Shown here: piece after piece, positions 26,823 through 35,760 of the stretch
How the letters are laid out: each line of letters begins with the position of its first letter
How positions within the stretch are numbered: position 1 is the first letter of the stretch
Assembly: GCF_020850895.1 (NCBI RefSeq)
Contig: NZ_JADZDS010000043.1
Coordinates: 1-57,827 of the forward strand
Direction of reading: 5' to 3'
Source: Thermomonas sp.
Lineage (GTDB): Bacteria; Pseudomonadota; Gammaproteobacteria; Xanthomonadales; Xanthomonadaceae
Length of the DNA: 57,827 nucleotides
Made by a program: the position numbers and the translations under genes
The notes under the pieces: model-generated
Told to the model about the DNA's origin: nothing
The model's database searches: none
Seen by the model: only the letters and a program-made list of their open reading frames with translations

Positions 26823-27842
26823 ATGAAACCACCGGCGCTGACCGCAGCCGCCCTGGCCGAGCGCTTCGGGCTCACCTTGCGCGGCGCGGACCGGACCATC
26901 ACCGGGGTTGCCGCCTTGGCCAGCGCGACCCCGGAACAGCTGTCCTTCCTGGCCAATCCACGCTACCGGGCCCAGCTTGCGCACACCCACGCCGGCACCG
27001 TCGTGCTGTGCGCAACAGACGCGGATGTGTTTGCAGGGACTGCCCTGCTGACCGAAAATCCCTATGTCGCCTTTGCGAAGATCTCCGCCCTGTTCGCCCC
27101 GGGGCAGGAATCGATTCCCGGCATCCATCCGACCGCAGTGATCGACGCTACGGCAGTGATCGACCCCACCGCCAGCATTGGCCCGCATGCGACTGTCGGT
27201 GCGCGTAGCCGGATCGGCGCTGGCGCGACGATTGGGCCTGGCTGCGTGATCGGCCCGGATTGCGAGGTCGGCGATGGGTGTCTGTTGGTGGCGCGTGCGA
27301 CCCTGGTCACGCGCGTACGGCTGGGCCAGCGCGTCCTGATCCATCCCGGCGCCGTGCTCGGCGCCGACGGCTTCGGCCTTGCGATGGATGCCGGGCGCTG
27401 GATCAAGGTGCCGCAATTGGGCGGCGTGGTGGTAGGGGACGATTGCGAAATCGGCGCCAACACCACCATCGACCGCGGCGCCTTGGACGACACCGTGCTG
27501 GAACAGGACGTGCGCCTCGACAACCAGATCCAGATCGGCCACAACGTCCATATCGGCGCGCATACCGCGATGGCCGGCTGCTCGGCGGTGGCCGGCAGTG
27601 CCCGCATTGGTCGCCGTTGCCTGATCGGCGGTGGTGCCGGCATCCTGGGCCATCTTGAACTGTGCGATGGCGTGGTCATCACGGCCATGTCGCTGGTCAC
27701 CCACTCGATCAACGTCCCTGGTGAGTATTCCTCCGGGACCCCACTGATGGACAACCGCAGCTGGCGCAAGAATGCCGCGCGGTTCCGACAACTCGACCGC
27801 ATCGCCCGCCGACGGGCGGGCGATGCCAAGGACCACGAATGA
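26823..27842 (+). CDS. lpxD: UDP-3-O-(3-hydroxyacyl)glucosamine N-acyltransferase
   Basis: LpxD adds the second hydroxyacyl chain to UDP-3-O-acyl-glucosamine, the third lipid A step, using acyl-ACP. The 339-residue protein has the N-terminal uridine-binding domain (LAERFGLTLRGADRTITGVAAL) and a left-handed beta-helix of hexapeptide repeats from about residue 100 on. The conserved DNQIQIGHNVHIGAH segment contains the catalytic histidine. Length is that of E. coli (341 aa). ATG 26823 lies 13 bp after the bamA stop, with GAG-rich DNA before it; the end overlaps fabZ by 4 bp. Confidence 0.97.
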   Translation: MKPPALTAAALAERFGLTLRGADRTITGVAALASATPEQLSFLANPRYRAQLAHTHAGTVVLCATDADVFAGTALLTENPYVAFAKISALFAPGQESIPGIHPTAVIDATAVIDPTASIGPHATVGARSRIGAGATIGPGCVIGPDCEVGDGCLLVARATLVTRVRLGQRVLIHPGAVLGADGFGLAMDAGRWIKVPQLGGVVVGDDCEIGANTTIDRGALDDTVLEQDVRLDNQIQIGHNVHIGAHTAMAGCSAVAGSARIGRRCLIGGGAGILGHLELCDGVVITAMSLVTHSINVPGEYSSGTPLMDNRSWRKNAARFRQLDRIARRRAGDAKDHE

Positions 27843-28303
27843 GCACGACTCCCGATCTGTCGCTTCCGCTTGGCACCGCCGCCATCGAATACCTGCTGCC
27901 GCACCGCTATCCCTTCCTGCTGGTCGATCGCGTGGTCGAACTGGAGCCGGAGAAGCGCGTGCTGGCCTACAAGAACGTCAGCTGCAACGAGCCCTTCTTT
28001 CAGGGCCATTTCCCCGGCAAGCCGGTGATGCCGGGCGTGCTGGTGATCGAGGCGCTGGCCCAAGCCGGTGGTCTGCTCTCGCAACTGTCGCGCAATCCCT
28101 CCGATCCGCTGACCGAGACCTTCTATCTGGTCAAGGTGGACAATGCCAAGTTCAGCCGGATGGTGGTGCCAGGCGATCGTCTTGAACTCGATGTCGAACT
28201 GAAGCGGCGGATCCGCAACATGGCCCAGTACGTCGGCATCGCCCGCGTGGATGGCCAGCAAGTGGCCTGCGCGGAAATCCTGTGCGCCGCGGCGCGCGGT
28301 TGA
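27839..28303 (+). CDS. fabZ: 3-hydroxyacyl-ACP dehydratase FabZ
   Basis: FabZ removes water from 3-hydroxyacyl-ACP in fatty-acid elongation and competes with LpxA/LpxD for the same substrate, which explains its place here. The 154-residue hot-dog protein has [13 protein letters not shown], the catalytic histidine H57 in [14 protein letters not shown] and glutamate E71 in IEALAQAGG, then [15 protein letters not shown]. Its start overlaps lpxD by 4 bp and lpxA starts 13 bp after its end. Confidence 0.97.
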   Translation: MSTTPDLSLPLGTAAIEYLLPHRYPFLLVDRVVELEPEKRVLAYKNVSCNEPFFQGHFPGKPVMPGVLVIEALAQAGGLLSQLSRNPSDPLTETFYLVKVDNAKFSRMVVPGDRLELDVELKRRIRNMAQYVGIARVDGQQVACAEILCAAARG

Positions 28304-28316
28304 GCCTGCGCCTGCC

Positions 28317-29102
28317 ATGACCACCAGTCGCATCCACCCCAGCGCCGTGATCGCGGCCGATGCACGCCTGGGCAATGGCGTGCAGGTGGGTGCGTTCGCG
28401 GTGATCGGGCAGGAGGTCGCCATCGGGGACAACACCCGCATCGGCCCGCACTGCACGATCGAAGGCCCGACCCGGATCGGTCGCGACAACATCTTCCACG
28501 GCCACGCCGCGATCGGCGGCGAACCGCAGGACAAGAAATACCGTGGCGAGCGGGTCGAGCTGGAAATCGGCGACGGCAATTCGATCCGCGAATTCGTCAC
28601 CATCAACCGTGGTACCGGCGACGGTGGCGGTATCACCCGCATCGGTCACCGCAACTGGATCCTCGCCTATAGCCACATCGCCCACGACTGCATCGTCGGC
28701 GATGACTGCGTGTTCTCCAACAACGCCACCCTCGCCGGGCACGTGGTGGTCGGCAACCATGTCATTCTCAGCGGCTTCACCGGCGTCCATCAGTTCTGTC
28801 GGATCGGTGACCACGCCTTCATCGGCATGGGCGCCTTCGTCAATGGCGACGTGCCTCCATTCCTGATGGTCGCGCAGGAAAAATACGCACGCCCGCGCGG
28901 GATCAATGCCGAAGGCCTGAAGCGGCGTGGCTTCGATGCGCAGCGCATCGCCGCGATCAAACGCGCCTACCGTGCGCTGTACATGGGAGAGGCCAAGCTC
29001 GACGAGGCCAAGGCCGAACTGGCCGAAATCGCCGCAGGCAGCGACGATGTGCGTGCCTTCCTCGATTTCATCGACGCCAGCGAACGGCCGTTGCTGCGGT
29101 GA
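28317..29102 (+). CDS. lpxA: UDP-N-acetylglucosamine 3-O-acyltransferase LpxA
   Basis: LpxA starts lipid A synthesis by moving a 3-hydroxyacyl group from ACP to UDP-GlcNAc. The 261-residue protein consists of hexapeptide repeats ([24 protein letters not shown]...) forming a beta-helix, with the catalytic histidine H123 in HIAHDC, the [10 protein letters not shown] loop, and the C-terminal helical domain ([20 protein letters not shown]). Length is normal. ATG 28317 begins at the family start [12 protein letters not shown]. Its stop is followed directly by a repeat hairpin that precedes lpxB. Confidence 0.97.
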   Translation: MTTSRIHPSAVIAADARLGNGVQVGAFAVIGQEVAIGDNTRIGPHCTIEGPTRIGRDNIFHGHAAIGGEPQDKKYRGERVELEIGDGNSIREFVTINRGTGDGGGITRIGHRNWILAYSHIAHDCIVGDDCVFSNNATLAGHVVVGNHVILSGFTGVHQFCRIGDHAFIGMGAFVNGDVPPFLMVAQEKYARPRGINAEGLKRRGFDAQRIAAIKRAYRALYMGEAKLDEAKAELAEIAAGSDDVRAFLDFIDASERPLLR

Positions 29103-29105
29103 AGC

Positions 29106-29196
29106 CGGGATTGGGGATGCGGGATTGGGGATTCGGAAAGGCAGGAATGACGTGAATCCATCTTCTTCGAATCCCCAATTCCCAATTCCCAATCCC
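29106..29196. repeat. Inverted GGGATT repeat pair forming a hairpin around the lpxB start
   Basis: Two oppositely oriented GGGATT-type repeats face each other. The left arm GGGATTGGGGATTCG (29121-29135) pairs with CGAATCCCCAATTCCC (29168-29183) with one bulged base, and the outer arms 29106-29117 and 29185-29196 extend the pairing. The 32-base loop (29136-29167) contains the AGGA ribosome-binding site and the GTG start of lpxB. The pairing is read directly from sequence; an effect on translation is inference. Confidence 0.8.
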
Positions 29197-30342
29197 GAAC
29201 CCAGGCGCTTCGCTCTCTGCGCCGGTGAAACCTCGGGCGACCAACTTGGCGCAGGATTGATCGACGCACTGCGCATGCGATTCCCCGATGCGCAATTCGC
29301 CGGCATCGGCGGCCCCGGTATGCGTGCCGCCGGCATGGAGACCTGGTTTGATGCCAGCGCGCTTGCGGTGATGGGCTTGGCCGAAGTGCTGGCGCATTTG
29401 CCGCGCCTGCTGCGTCTGCGCAAGCAGTTTCGCCAACGCGTCCTCGACTGGAAACCCGACGTCTACATCGGCATTGACGCACCCGACTTCAACCTCGGCG
29501 TCGAACGCTGGCTGAAGCAGCGCGGCGTGCGCACCGTGCATGACGTCAGCCCGTCGATCTGGGCTTGGCGGAAGGGCCGTGCCGCGAAGATCGGGCAAAG
29601 CGCCGACCGCGTGCTCTGCCTGTTCCCGATGGAGCCACCGATCTATGCGCGACATGGTGTGGATGCCCGTTTCATCGGCCATCCGCTGGCTGATGCGATC
29701 CCCTTGCAGCCGGACCGCTCGGCCGCGCGCGCTGCATTGGGTGAAGAAACCGACACACCGATCCTCGCCCTGCTGCCCGGCAGCAGGCTGGGCGAAATCC
29801 GCCGCATGTTGCCGGACTTCGCCGAAGCAGCGCGTCGTCTCGCAGCTGACATACCCGGCCTGCGCGTGCTGGTGCCTGCCGCGAATGCACAGTGCCGTGC
29901 CGCCATCGACACCATCCTTGGCGATGCGGCATCGTTCCGGATCATCGACGGACAGGCGCAGCAGAGCATGATCGCCAGCGATTGCGTGCTGCTGGCATCG
30001 GGCACCGCCGCGCTGGAGGCAATGCTGTGCAAACGCCCGATGGTGATTGGCCATCGCATTTCCGCACTGACCTACCGCATCGTCAAACTGTTCGGACTGC
30101 TCAAGTCCACGCATGTCAGTCTGCCCAATGTGCTGGCAGGCGAAGCCCTGGTTCCGGAATTGCTGCAGGACACGTGCACGCCGGAAAATCTGCACGCCGC
30201 GCTGCTGCATTGGTTTCGCGACCCGCAGGCGGTTGCCGCGCTGCAGCCGCGCTTTCTTGCCCTGCACGAACAGCTGCGCTGCGATGCCTCGCAACGGGCG
30301 GCGGAGGCCGTGACGGAACTGCTGGTCGGCAAGTCGAGCTGA
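29152..30342 (+). CDS. lpxB: Lipid-A-disaccharide synthase
   Basis: LpxB joins lipid X with UDP-diacylglucosamine to make the lipid A disaccharide backbone at the inner membrane. The 396-residue GT19 protein has the family core FALCAGETSGDQLGAGLIDALR, the FAGIGGPGM motif, DFNLGVERWLKQ, HDVSPSIWAWRKGR, and ALLPGSRLGEIRRML, ending in the usual SGTAALEAMLCKRPMV region. GTG 29152, six bases after AGGA, is the only sensible start. The first about 16 residues (VNPSSSNPQFPIPNPEP) are coded by the right arm of a repeat and are not part of the family core. Confidence 0.95.
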   Translation: MNPSSSNPQFPIPNPEPRRFALCAGETSGDQLGAGLIDALRMRFPDAQFAGIGGPGMRAAGMETWFDASALAVMGLAEVLAHLPRLLRLRKQFRQRVLDWKPDVYIGIDAPDFNLGVERWLKQRGVRTVHDVSPSIWAWRKGRAAKIGQSADRVLCLFPMEPPIYARHGVDARFIGHPLADAIPLQPDRSAARAALGEETDTPILALLPGSRLGEIRRMLPDFAEAARRLAADIPGLRVLVPAANAQCRAAIDTILGDAASFRIIDGQAQQSMIASDCVLLASGTAALEAMLCKRPMVIGHRISALTYRIVKLFGLLKSTHVSLPNVLAGEALVPELLQDTCTPENLHAALLHWFRDPQAVAALQPRFLALHEQLRCDASQRAAEAVTELLVGKSS

Positions 30343-30354
30343 GTTTTCTGAGCC

Positions 30355-31023
30355 GTGGTTGATCACAGCCAGTCCCGACCCTCACCCCAACCCCTCTCCC
30401 CGGGGGAGAGGGGCTTCATTGCAGGTATCGACGAAGCCGGGCGCGGGCCGTTGGCCGGGCCGGTGGTGGTGGCTGCCGTGGTCTTCGCAGCCGGACGCAC
30501 CCCGGTGAACGGGCTGGATGATTCCAAGGTCCTGAGTGAGAAACAACGCGAGGCCCTGTATCCGCGCATCCTCGAACGCGCACTGGCGTGGAAGATCGTG
30601 TTCGTGGAGGCGGACGAAATCGACCGTCGCAATATTTTTCAGGCGACGATGCACGGCATGCGCGAAGCCTTGCTCGGCGTCGCCCATGTCGCCGACTGCG
30701 CACGCATCGACGGCAACAAGTTGCCGAAGGACTTGCCCTGTCCAGCCGAAGCCTGGGTGGGTGGTGATGCGCGCGACCGCAGCATCATGGCCGCCTCGAT
30801 CCTCGCCAAAGTGACGCGCGACGCCCGTATGTGCGAACTGCACGCACACTACCCGCAGTACGGCTTCGACCGTCACAAGGGCTACCCCAGCCCGGCCCAC
30901 CTTGCTGCCCTGCGCGAATTTGGCCCCTGTCCGCAGCATCGGCGCAGCTTCGCGCCGGTGCGCGCGGCAATGGCGACCCGGCCCACACAGGGCGTCTTGC
31001 CGGGATTGCCCTTGCCCGACTGA
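30355..31023 (+). CDS. rnhB: Ribonuclease HII
   Basis: RNase HII removes RNA, including single ribonucleotides, from DNA duplexes. The 222-residue protein has the DEDD active site: D and E in [18 protein letters not shown] in RIDGNKLP, and D near [12 protein letters not shown], then [14 protein letters not shown]. The only standard in-frame start before the core is GTG 30355, with a weak ribosome-binding site. Residues about 8-20 ([13 protein letters not shown]) are translated from a CCCTCACCCC repeat and are foreign to the family. An ATT at 30418 preceded by GAGAGGGG is a remote alternative start. Confidence 0.93.
   Translation: MVDHSQSRPSPQPLSPGERGFIAGIDEAGRGPLAGPVVVAAVVFAAGRTPVNGLDDSKVLSEKQREALYPRILERALAWKIVFVEADEIDRRNIFQATMHGMREALLGVAHVADCARIDGNKLPKDLPCPAEAWVGGDARDRSIMAASILAKVTRDARMCELHAHYPQYGFDRHKGYPSPAHLAALREFGPCPQHRRSFAPVRAAMATRPTQGVLPGLPLPD
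30379..30413. repeat. CCCTCACCCC-type palindromic repeat inside the rnhB 5' end
   Basis: CCCTCACCCCAACC is followed by the near-perfect palindrome 30391-30413 (CCCCTCTCCC / GGGAGAGGGG). The same element occurs in the other orientation at 47018-47052 after darP. It is a REP-like sequence common in many proteobacteria; here it lies within a coding region. Confidence 0.75.
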
Positions 31024-31106
31024 CCCGGCTGCACTTCACGCCACTGTCAAGCCTTGCCCGGTCCGTCCCCGCGCCCTACTCTGCGGGTTCAACACGCGCC
31101 GACGCG

Positions 31107-34100
31107 ATGCCCGCACGTTTCGTCCACCTGCATCTGCACACCGAGTTCTCGCTCGTGGATTCCACCATCCGCGTGCCCGAGAAGCCCGACGACGCGCGCC
31201 CGGAAAAGGCCGGTGATCGCCCCAACCTGCTGAGCCGCGCGGTCGAATTGCAGCTGCCTGCGCTGGCCGTCACCGATCGCAACAACCTGTTCGCCCTGGT
31301 CAAGTTCTACAAGGCGGCCGAGAACGTGGGCATCAAGCCGATCGCCGGCGCCGATGTGCTGGTGGCCAACGGTGGCGATGCGCCGTCCATGCTGACCCTG
31401 CTCTGCCGCGATCAATCGGGTTATCTGAGCCTGTCGCGCCTGCTCAGCCGCGCCTGGCTGGAAGGCCAACATGGCGACTGCGTGGCGATCGATCCGGATT
31501 GGCTGCAGGGTGATCATGCCGGCTTGTTCGCGATCGCAGGACGCAACAGCCTGGCCGGGCGTCTGGCCTTGTCAGGTCGAGACGACCTGGCCGAGGCACA
31601 ACTCGGGCATTGGCGGAGCGTGTTCGGCGAGGACCTGCATCTGGAACTCACACGCACCGGCCGCGAAGGGGAAGAGGCGTTCAACCAATTCGCCCTGCAC
31701 GCTTCCGGCAAGCTCGGCCTGCCGGTGGTCGCCAGCAATGACGTGCGCTTCCTCGATGCCGCCGGCTTCGATGCGCACGAGGCCCGTGTCTGCATTTCGA
31801 CCGGGCGCGTACTGGACGATCCACGACGGCCGCGCGATTACAGCCCGCAGCAAAACCTGCGCTCGACCGAGGCCATGGTCGAACTGTTCGCCGACGTGCC
31901 AGATGCGCTGGACAATACGGTGGCATTGGCGCAGCGCTGCAATCTGCAGTTGAAGCTGGGCACCTACTTCCTGCCCGCCTATCCGGTGCCGTCGGATGAA
32001 ACCCTGGAAAGCTGGATCCGCAGCGAAGCACACGCTGGCCTTGAAGCCCGCCTGCAAAAGAATCCACTGGCTCCCGGCAAGACCCGCGAGGATTACATCG
32101 CACGACTGGACTTCGAGCTGGACACGATCATCAAGATGGGCTTCCCCGGCTACTTCCTGATCGTGGCCGACTTCATCCAGTGGGGCAAGCACCAGGGCAT
32201 CCCGATCGGCCCCGGCCGCGGCTCCGGTGCCGGCTCGCTGGTCGCGTGGGCGCTGCAGATCACCGACCTCGACCCGCTGCCCTACAACCTGCTGTTCGAA
32301 CGCTTCCTCAACCCGGAACGCGTGTCGATGCCCGACTTCGACATCGATTTCTGCATGGATCGGCGCGATGAAGTCATCGACTACGTCGCGCGCAAGTACG
32401 GCCGCGACCGCGTGTCGCAAATCATCACCTACGGCACGATGGCGGCGAAAGCGGTGCTACGCGACTGTGGCCGCGTGCTCGGCCTCGGCTACGGCATGGT
32501 CGATGGCATCGCCAAGCTCATTCCCAACGTCCTCGGCATCACGCTGAAGGATGCGATGGGCGAAGGCAAGGATGGCATGGATCCCGAGCGAGCCTCGCTC
32601 GAACTGATCCGACGCTATCAGGACGAGGAAGAAGTCCGCGACCTGATCGACCTTGCACTGCAACTGGAAGCCCTGACCCGCAACGCCGGCAAGCATGCCG
32701 GCGGCGTGGTGATCGCGCCCTCGTCCTTGTCCGATTTCTGCCCGCTGTACGCTGAACACGACCGAGGCACCCTGGGCAAGAATCCAGTCACCCAATTCGA
32801 CAAGGACGACGTCGAAGCGGTCGGGCTGGTGAAGTTCGACTTCCTCGGCCTGCGCACGCTGACCATCATCGATTGGGCGGTGAAGGCGATCAACGCACGT
32901 CGCGCCAAGGACGGTGCCGCACACATCGACATCACCACCATTCCGCTGGACGATGCCAGCGTCTATCGCAACGTGTTCGCCAACGGCAATACCGGCTCGG
33001 TGTTCCAGTTCGAATCCCACGGCATGCGGCGCGCGCTGAAGGACGCCAAGCCCGACCGCTTCGAAGACCTGATTGCACTGAACGCGCTGTACCGCCCCGG
33101 CCCGATGGACATGATTCCGTCGTTCGTGGCGCGCAAGCACGGGCGCGAGGAGTTCGAGTACCCGGATCCACGGACCCGGGCCATGCTCCAGGAGACCTAC
33201 GGCATCATGGTCTACCAGGAACAGGTCATGCAGATGGCGCAGATCGTCGGCGGATACACGCTGGGCGGCGCCGACCTGCTGCGCCGCGCGATGGGCAAGA
33301 AAGTGCCGGCCGAGATGGCCAAGCACCGCGAGATCTTCCGCGAGGGCGCGGCCAAGGGCGGGGTCAGCGCAGCAAAGGCCGACGAAATCTTCGACCTGAT
33401 GGAAAAGTTCGCAGGTTACGGTTTCAACAAATCGCACGCTGCCGCCTACTCGCTGGTCGCCTACCAGACGGCGTGGCTGAAGAAGCACTTTCCAGCCGAG
33501 TTCATGGCGGCCACGCTGTCCTCGGACATGGACAAGACCGACAAGGTGGTGGGCTTCGTCGACGAGACGCGCATGCTCGGCTTGACCCTGCTGCCACCGG
33601 ATGTGAACGCCTCCGGCTACATGTTCGAGGCCATCGACGAGGCCACGATCCGCTATGGCCTGGGCGCGGTGAAGGGCGTGGGCCATGGCGTGTGCGATGC
33701 GATTTCCAGCGCACGCAAGGACGGCGGGCCATTCCGTGACCTATCCGATTTCTGCCAGCGCGTTTCCGCCGGCGGCATGAACAAGCGCACGCTGGAGGCG
33801 CTGATCCATGCCGGGGCGATGGATGCTCTGGCCGCCAACCGTGCCTCGCTGATGCTGCAACTGCCCGAAGTGCTGAAAGCCACCGAACAGATGGCGCGAA
33901 ACAGGAACAGCGGCATGTTCGACATGTTCGGTGGCGGTGGCGGCAGCGACATCCACATCGATTTGCCGGAGACCGGCGAATGGCCGTTGGCGCAAAAGCT
34001 GGCACGTGAGCGCGACACGCTGGGGCATTTCCTCAGCGGCCATCCGATGGATCCCTATCACGAGGATCTGGTGAAACTGGTGGGCCATGACCTGTCCGCG

Positions 34101-34679
34101 CTGGAAGCCCTGTGGGAGCGCGGCGCACAGGGCTTCCGCCAGAACGAGGGGCGCAACCGGCGGCCATCGGTGCACACCCACGTCGCCGGGCAAGTGATCG
34201 CGATCCGAAAGCGCGGCGAAACGGAAACCGCCGTGCAATTGGAGGACGGCCGGGGACGGGTGGAGTGCACGTTCATCGACGAGGCCTGGACGCAGTACGC
34301 GCCACTGCTGACGCGCGATCGCATCCTGGTCGTGGAAGGCGGACTCCGCGAAGACAGCTTCAACGAAGGCTATGCTCTCCGTGCCAGCCATTGCTGGGAT
34401 TTCTCGCAACTGTGCAAAGGCCACGCCCAACGGGTGGCGATCCGCATCGATTTGCGTCAACCCCAGTCGCTGAAGGGACTCGAACGGATCCTGGCGGGCC
34501 ACGCCGGCACCACCCCGGTCCTGATCGAGGCCATGACCAACGCCGGCATCGGCAGGCTTAGGCTCGACGCCGGCCATGGGCTGTGCATGGACGAATCCCT
34601 CCCGGCCATCCTTCGCGACCTCCCAGGCGTCGACAAGGTCAGTTTGCATTTTACGAGGCCATGGGCCGACGCTGGCTGA
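31107..34679 (+). CDS. dnaE: DNA polymerase III subunit alpha
   Basis: DnaE is the replicative polymerase of the holoenzyme. The 1190-residue protein has an N-terminal PHP domain starting FVHLHLHTEFSLVDS, and the C-family polymerase core with catalytic aspartates D410 and D412 in PDFDIDF and the third in a later palm motif. It has the LDPLPYNLLFERFLNPERVSMP segment, the YGFNKSHAAAYSLVAYQTAW fingers region, tandem HhH motifs, and an OB fold near residue 1020 (VAGQVIAIRKRGE). ATG 31107 opens on the PHP domain; the 83 bp before it have no clear promoter. Order rnhB-dnaE-accA is that of relatives. Confidence 0.97.
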   Translation: MPARFVHLHLHTEFSLVDSTIRVPEKPDDARPEKAGDRPNLLSRAVELQLPALAVTDRNNLFALVKFYKAAENVGIKPIAGADVLVANGGDAPSMLTLLCRDQSGYLSLSRLLSRAWLEGQHGDCVAIDPDWLQGDHAGLFAIAGRNSLAGRLALSGRDDLAEAQLGHWRSVFGEDLHLELTRTGREGEEAFNQFALHASGKLGLPVVASNDVRFLDAAGFDAHEARVCISTGRVLDDPRRPRDYSPQQNLRSTEAMVELFADVPDALDNTVALAQRCNLQLKLGTYFLPAYPVPSDETLESWIRSEAHAGLEARLQKNPLAPGKTREDYIARLDFELDTIIKMGFPGYFLIVADFIQWGKHQGIPIGPGRGSGAGSLVAWALQITDLDPLPYNLLFERFLNPERVSMPDFDIDFCMDRRDEVIDYVARKYGRDRVSQIITYGTMAAKAVLRDCGRVLGLGYGMVDGIAKLIPNVLGITLKDAMGEGKDGMDPERASLELIRRYQDEEEVRDLIDLALQLEALTRNAGKHAGGVVIAPSSLSDFCPLYAEHDRGTLGKNPVTQFDKDDVEAVGLVKFDFLGLRTLTIIDWAVKAINARRAKDGAAHIDITTIPLDDASVYRNVFANGNTGSVFQFESHGMRRALKDAKPDRFEDLIALNALYRPGPMDMIPSFVARKHGREEFEYPDPRTRAMLQETYGIMVYQEQVMQMAQIVGGYTLGGADLLRRAMGKKVPAEMAKHREIFREGAAKGGVSAAKADEIFDLMEKFAGYGFNKSHAAAYSLVAYQTAWLKKHFPAEFMAATLSSDMDKTDKVVGFVDETRMLGLTLLPPDVNASGYMFEAIDEATIRYGLGAVKGVGHGVCDAISSARKDGGPFRDLSDFCQRVSAGGMNKRTLEALIHAGAMDALAANRASLMLQLPEVLKATEQMARNRNSGMFDMFGGGGGSDIHIDLPETGEWPLAQKLARERDTLGHFLSGHPMDPYHEDLVKLVGHDLSALEALWERGAQGFRQNEGRNRRPSVHTHVAGQVIAIRKRGETETAVQLEDGRGRVECTFIDEAWTQYAPLLTRDRILVVEGGLREDSFNEGYALRASHCWDFSQLCKGHAQRVAIRIDLRQPQSLKGLERILAGHAGTTPVLIEAMTNAGIGRLRLDAGHGLCMDESLPAILRDLPGVDKVSLHFTRPWADAG

Positions 34680-34739
34680 CCCGGGACCCCTGCCAAACCA
34701 ACCCGCACGCCAGGCAGGCGCTGCATTGCGGGTGACTGG

Positions 34740-34745
34740 TAAAAT
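34740..34745 (+). promoter_or_regulatory. Leaderless-type -10 box before accA
   Basis: TAAAAT is followed by exactly six bases and then the accA ATG (34752), so transcription would begin at or near the start codon. No Shine-Dalgarno sequence is present between the box and ATG. Confidence 0.55.
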
Positions 34746-34751
34746 CCTGCC

Positions 34752-35714
34752 ATGAACCCGAATTACCTCGACTTCGAGCAGCCCATCGCCGACCTGGAAA
34801 CCAAGATCCAGGAATTGCGACTTGCCGGCAGTGGCACCGCAGTCAATGTCGATGCCGAAGTCCACGCCCTGCAGGAAAAGCTGCGCAAGCGCACTGCGGC
34901 GATCTTCCGCGACCTGACCCCGTGGCAGATCTCGCAGCTTTCCCGCCACCCGCAGCGCCCCTATACGCTGGACTACCTGCGGGTGATGTGCGACGAATTC
35001 CAGGAACTGGCCGGCGACCGCGCGTTTGCCGATGACAATGCCATCGTCGGTGGCCTGGCCCGGATCGATGGAAGCCCGGTCGTGGTCATCGGCCATGAAA
35101 AAGGCCGCGACAACAAGACCAAGGTCAAACGCAACTTCGGCATGCCCAAGCCCGAGGGCTATCGCAAGGCGCTGCGCCTGATGAAGCTTGCGGAACGGTT
35201 CGGGCTGCCCCTGCTGACCTTCATCGACACCATGGGCGCGTGGCCCGGCATCGATGCCGAAGAACGCGGCCAGTCCGAGGCGATCGCCCGCAACCTGCTG
35301 GAGATGGCGGAATTGCGCGTGCCGATCGTGTGCACGGTGATCGGCGAAGGTGGCAGCGGCGGCGCGTTGGCCATCGGGGTGGGCGACCGCACCCTGATGC
35401 TGGAATACAGCACCTACTCGGTCATCACACCGGAAGGCTGCGCCTCGATCCTGTGGCGCGATGCCGGACGGGCCAAGGAAGCTGCCGAACAACTCGGCAT
35501 GACTGCCCAGCGCCTCCACGCGCTGGGGCTGATCGACAAGGTGGTGCGCGAACCCATTGGCGGTGCCCACCGCAACCCGGTGCAGATGGCGCGTCGACTC
35601 AAGGCGGTGCTGCTGAACGAACTCGACGCCCTTGCAAGCACCCCGGTCGATACCCTGCTGGAGCGTCGCTACCGGCGCCTGCGCGGCTACGGCGCCTACG
35701 ACATCGCATCCTGA
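34752..35714 (+). CDS. accA: Acetyl-CoA carboxylase carboxyltransferase subunit alpha
   Basis: AccA forms the carboxyltransferase with AccD (encoded at 4162-5046). The 320-residue protein starts [19 protein letters not shown]. It has the conserved [12 protein letters not shown], the [19 protein letters not shown] segment, the acyl-CoA site [33 protein letters not shown], and [17 protein letters not shown]. Length matches E. coli (319 aa). The TANNNT box six bases upstream suggests a leaderless transcript. tilS follows 46 bp later. Confidence 0.97.
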   Translation: MNPNYLDFEQPIADLETKIQELRLAGSGTAVNVDAEVHALQEKLRKRTAAIFRDLTPWQISQLSRHPQRPYTLDYLRVMCDEFQELAGDRAFADDNAIVGGLARIDGSPVVVIGHEKGRDNKTKVKRNFGMPKPEGYRKALRLMKLAERFGLPLLTFIDTMGAWPGIDAEERGQSEAIARNLLEMAELRVPIVCTVIGEGGSGGALAIGVGDRTLMLEYSTYSVITPEGCASILWRDAGRAKEAAEQLGMTAQRLHALGLIDKVVREPIGGAHRNPVQMARRLKAVLLNELDALASTPVDTLLERRYRRLRGYGAYDIAS

Positions 35715-35748
35715 AGGCGGCATGACGTGGCGGGTCGAAACCCGCGCT

Positions 35749-35754
35749 TACACT
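35749..35754 (+). promoter_or_regulatory. Leaderless-type -10 box before tilS
   Basis: TACACT is followed by six bases (TTCACC) and ATG 35761. An upstream ATG (35722) with AAGG is the other possible tilS start, but the box lies inside that longer reading. Confidence 0.5.
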
Positions 35755-35760
35755 TTCACC

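Noticed and set aside
29106-29196. CRISPR-like repeat array near lpxB
   Set aside because: The units are short, unequal, inverted and without spacers of constant length; no cas gene is in the window.
33741-35723. A 660-residue open frame antisense to dnaE and accA
   Set aside because: It crosses two essential genes on the other strand and has no motif of its own.
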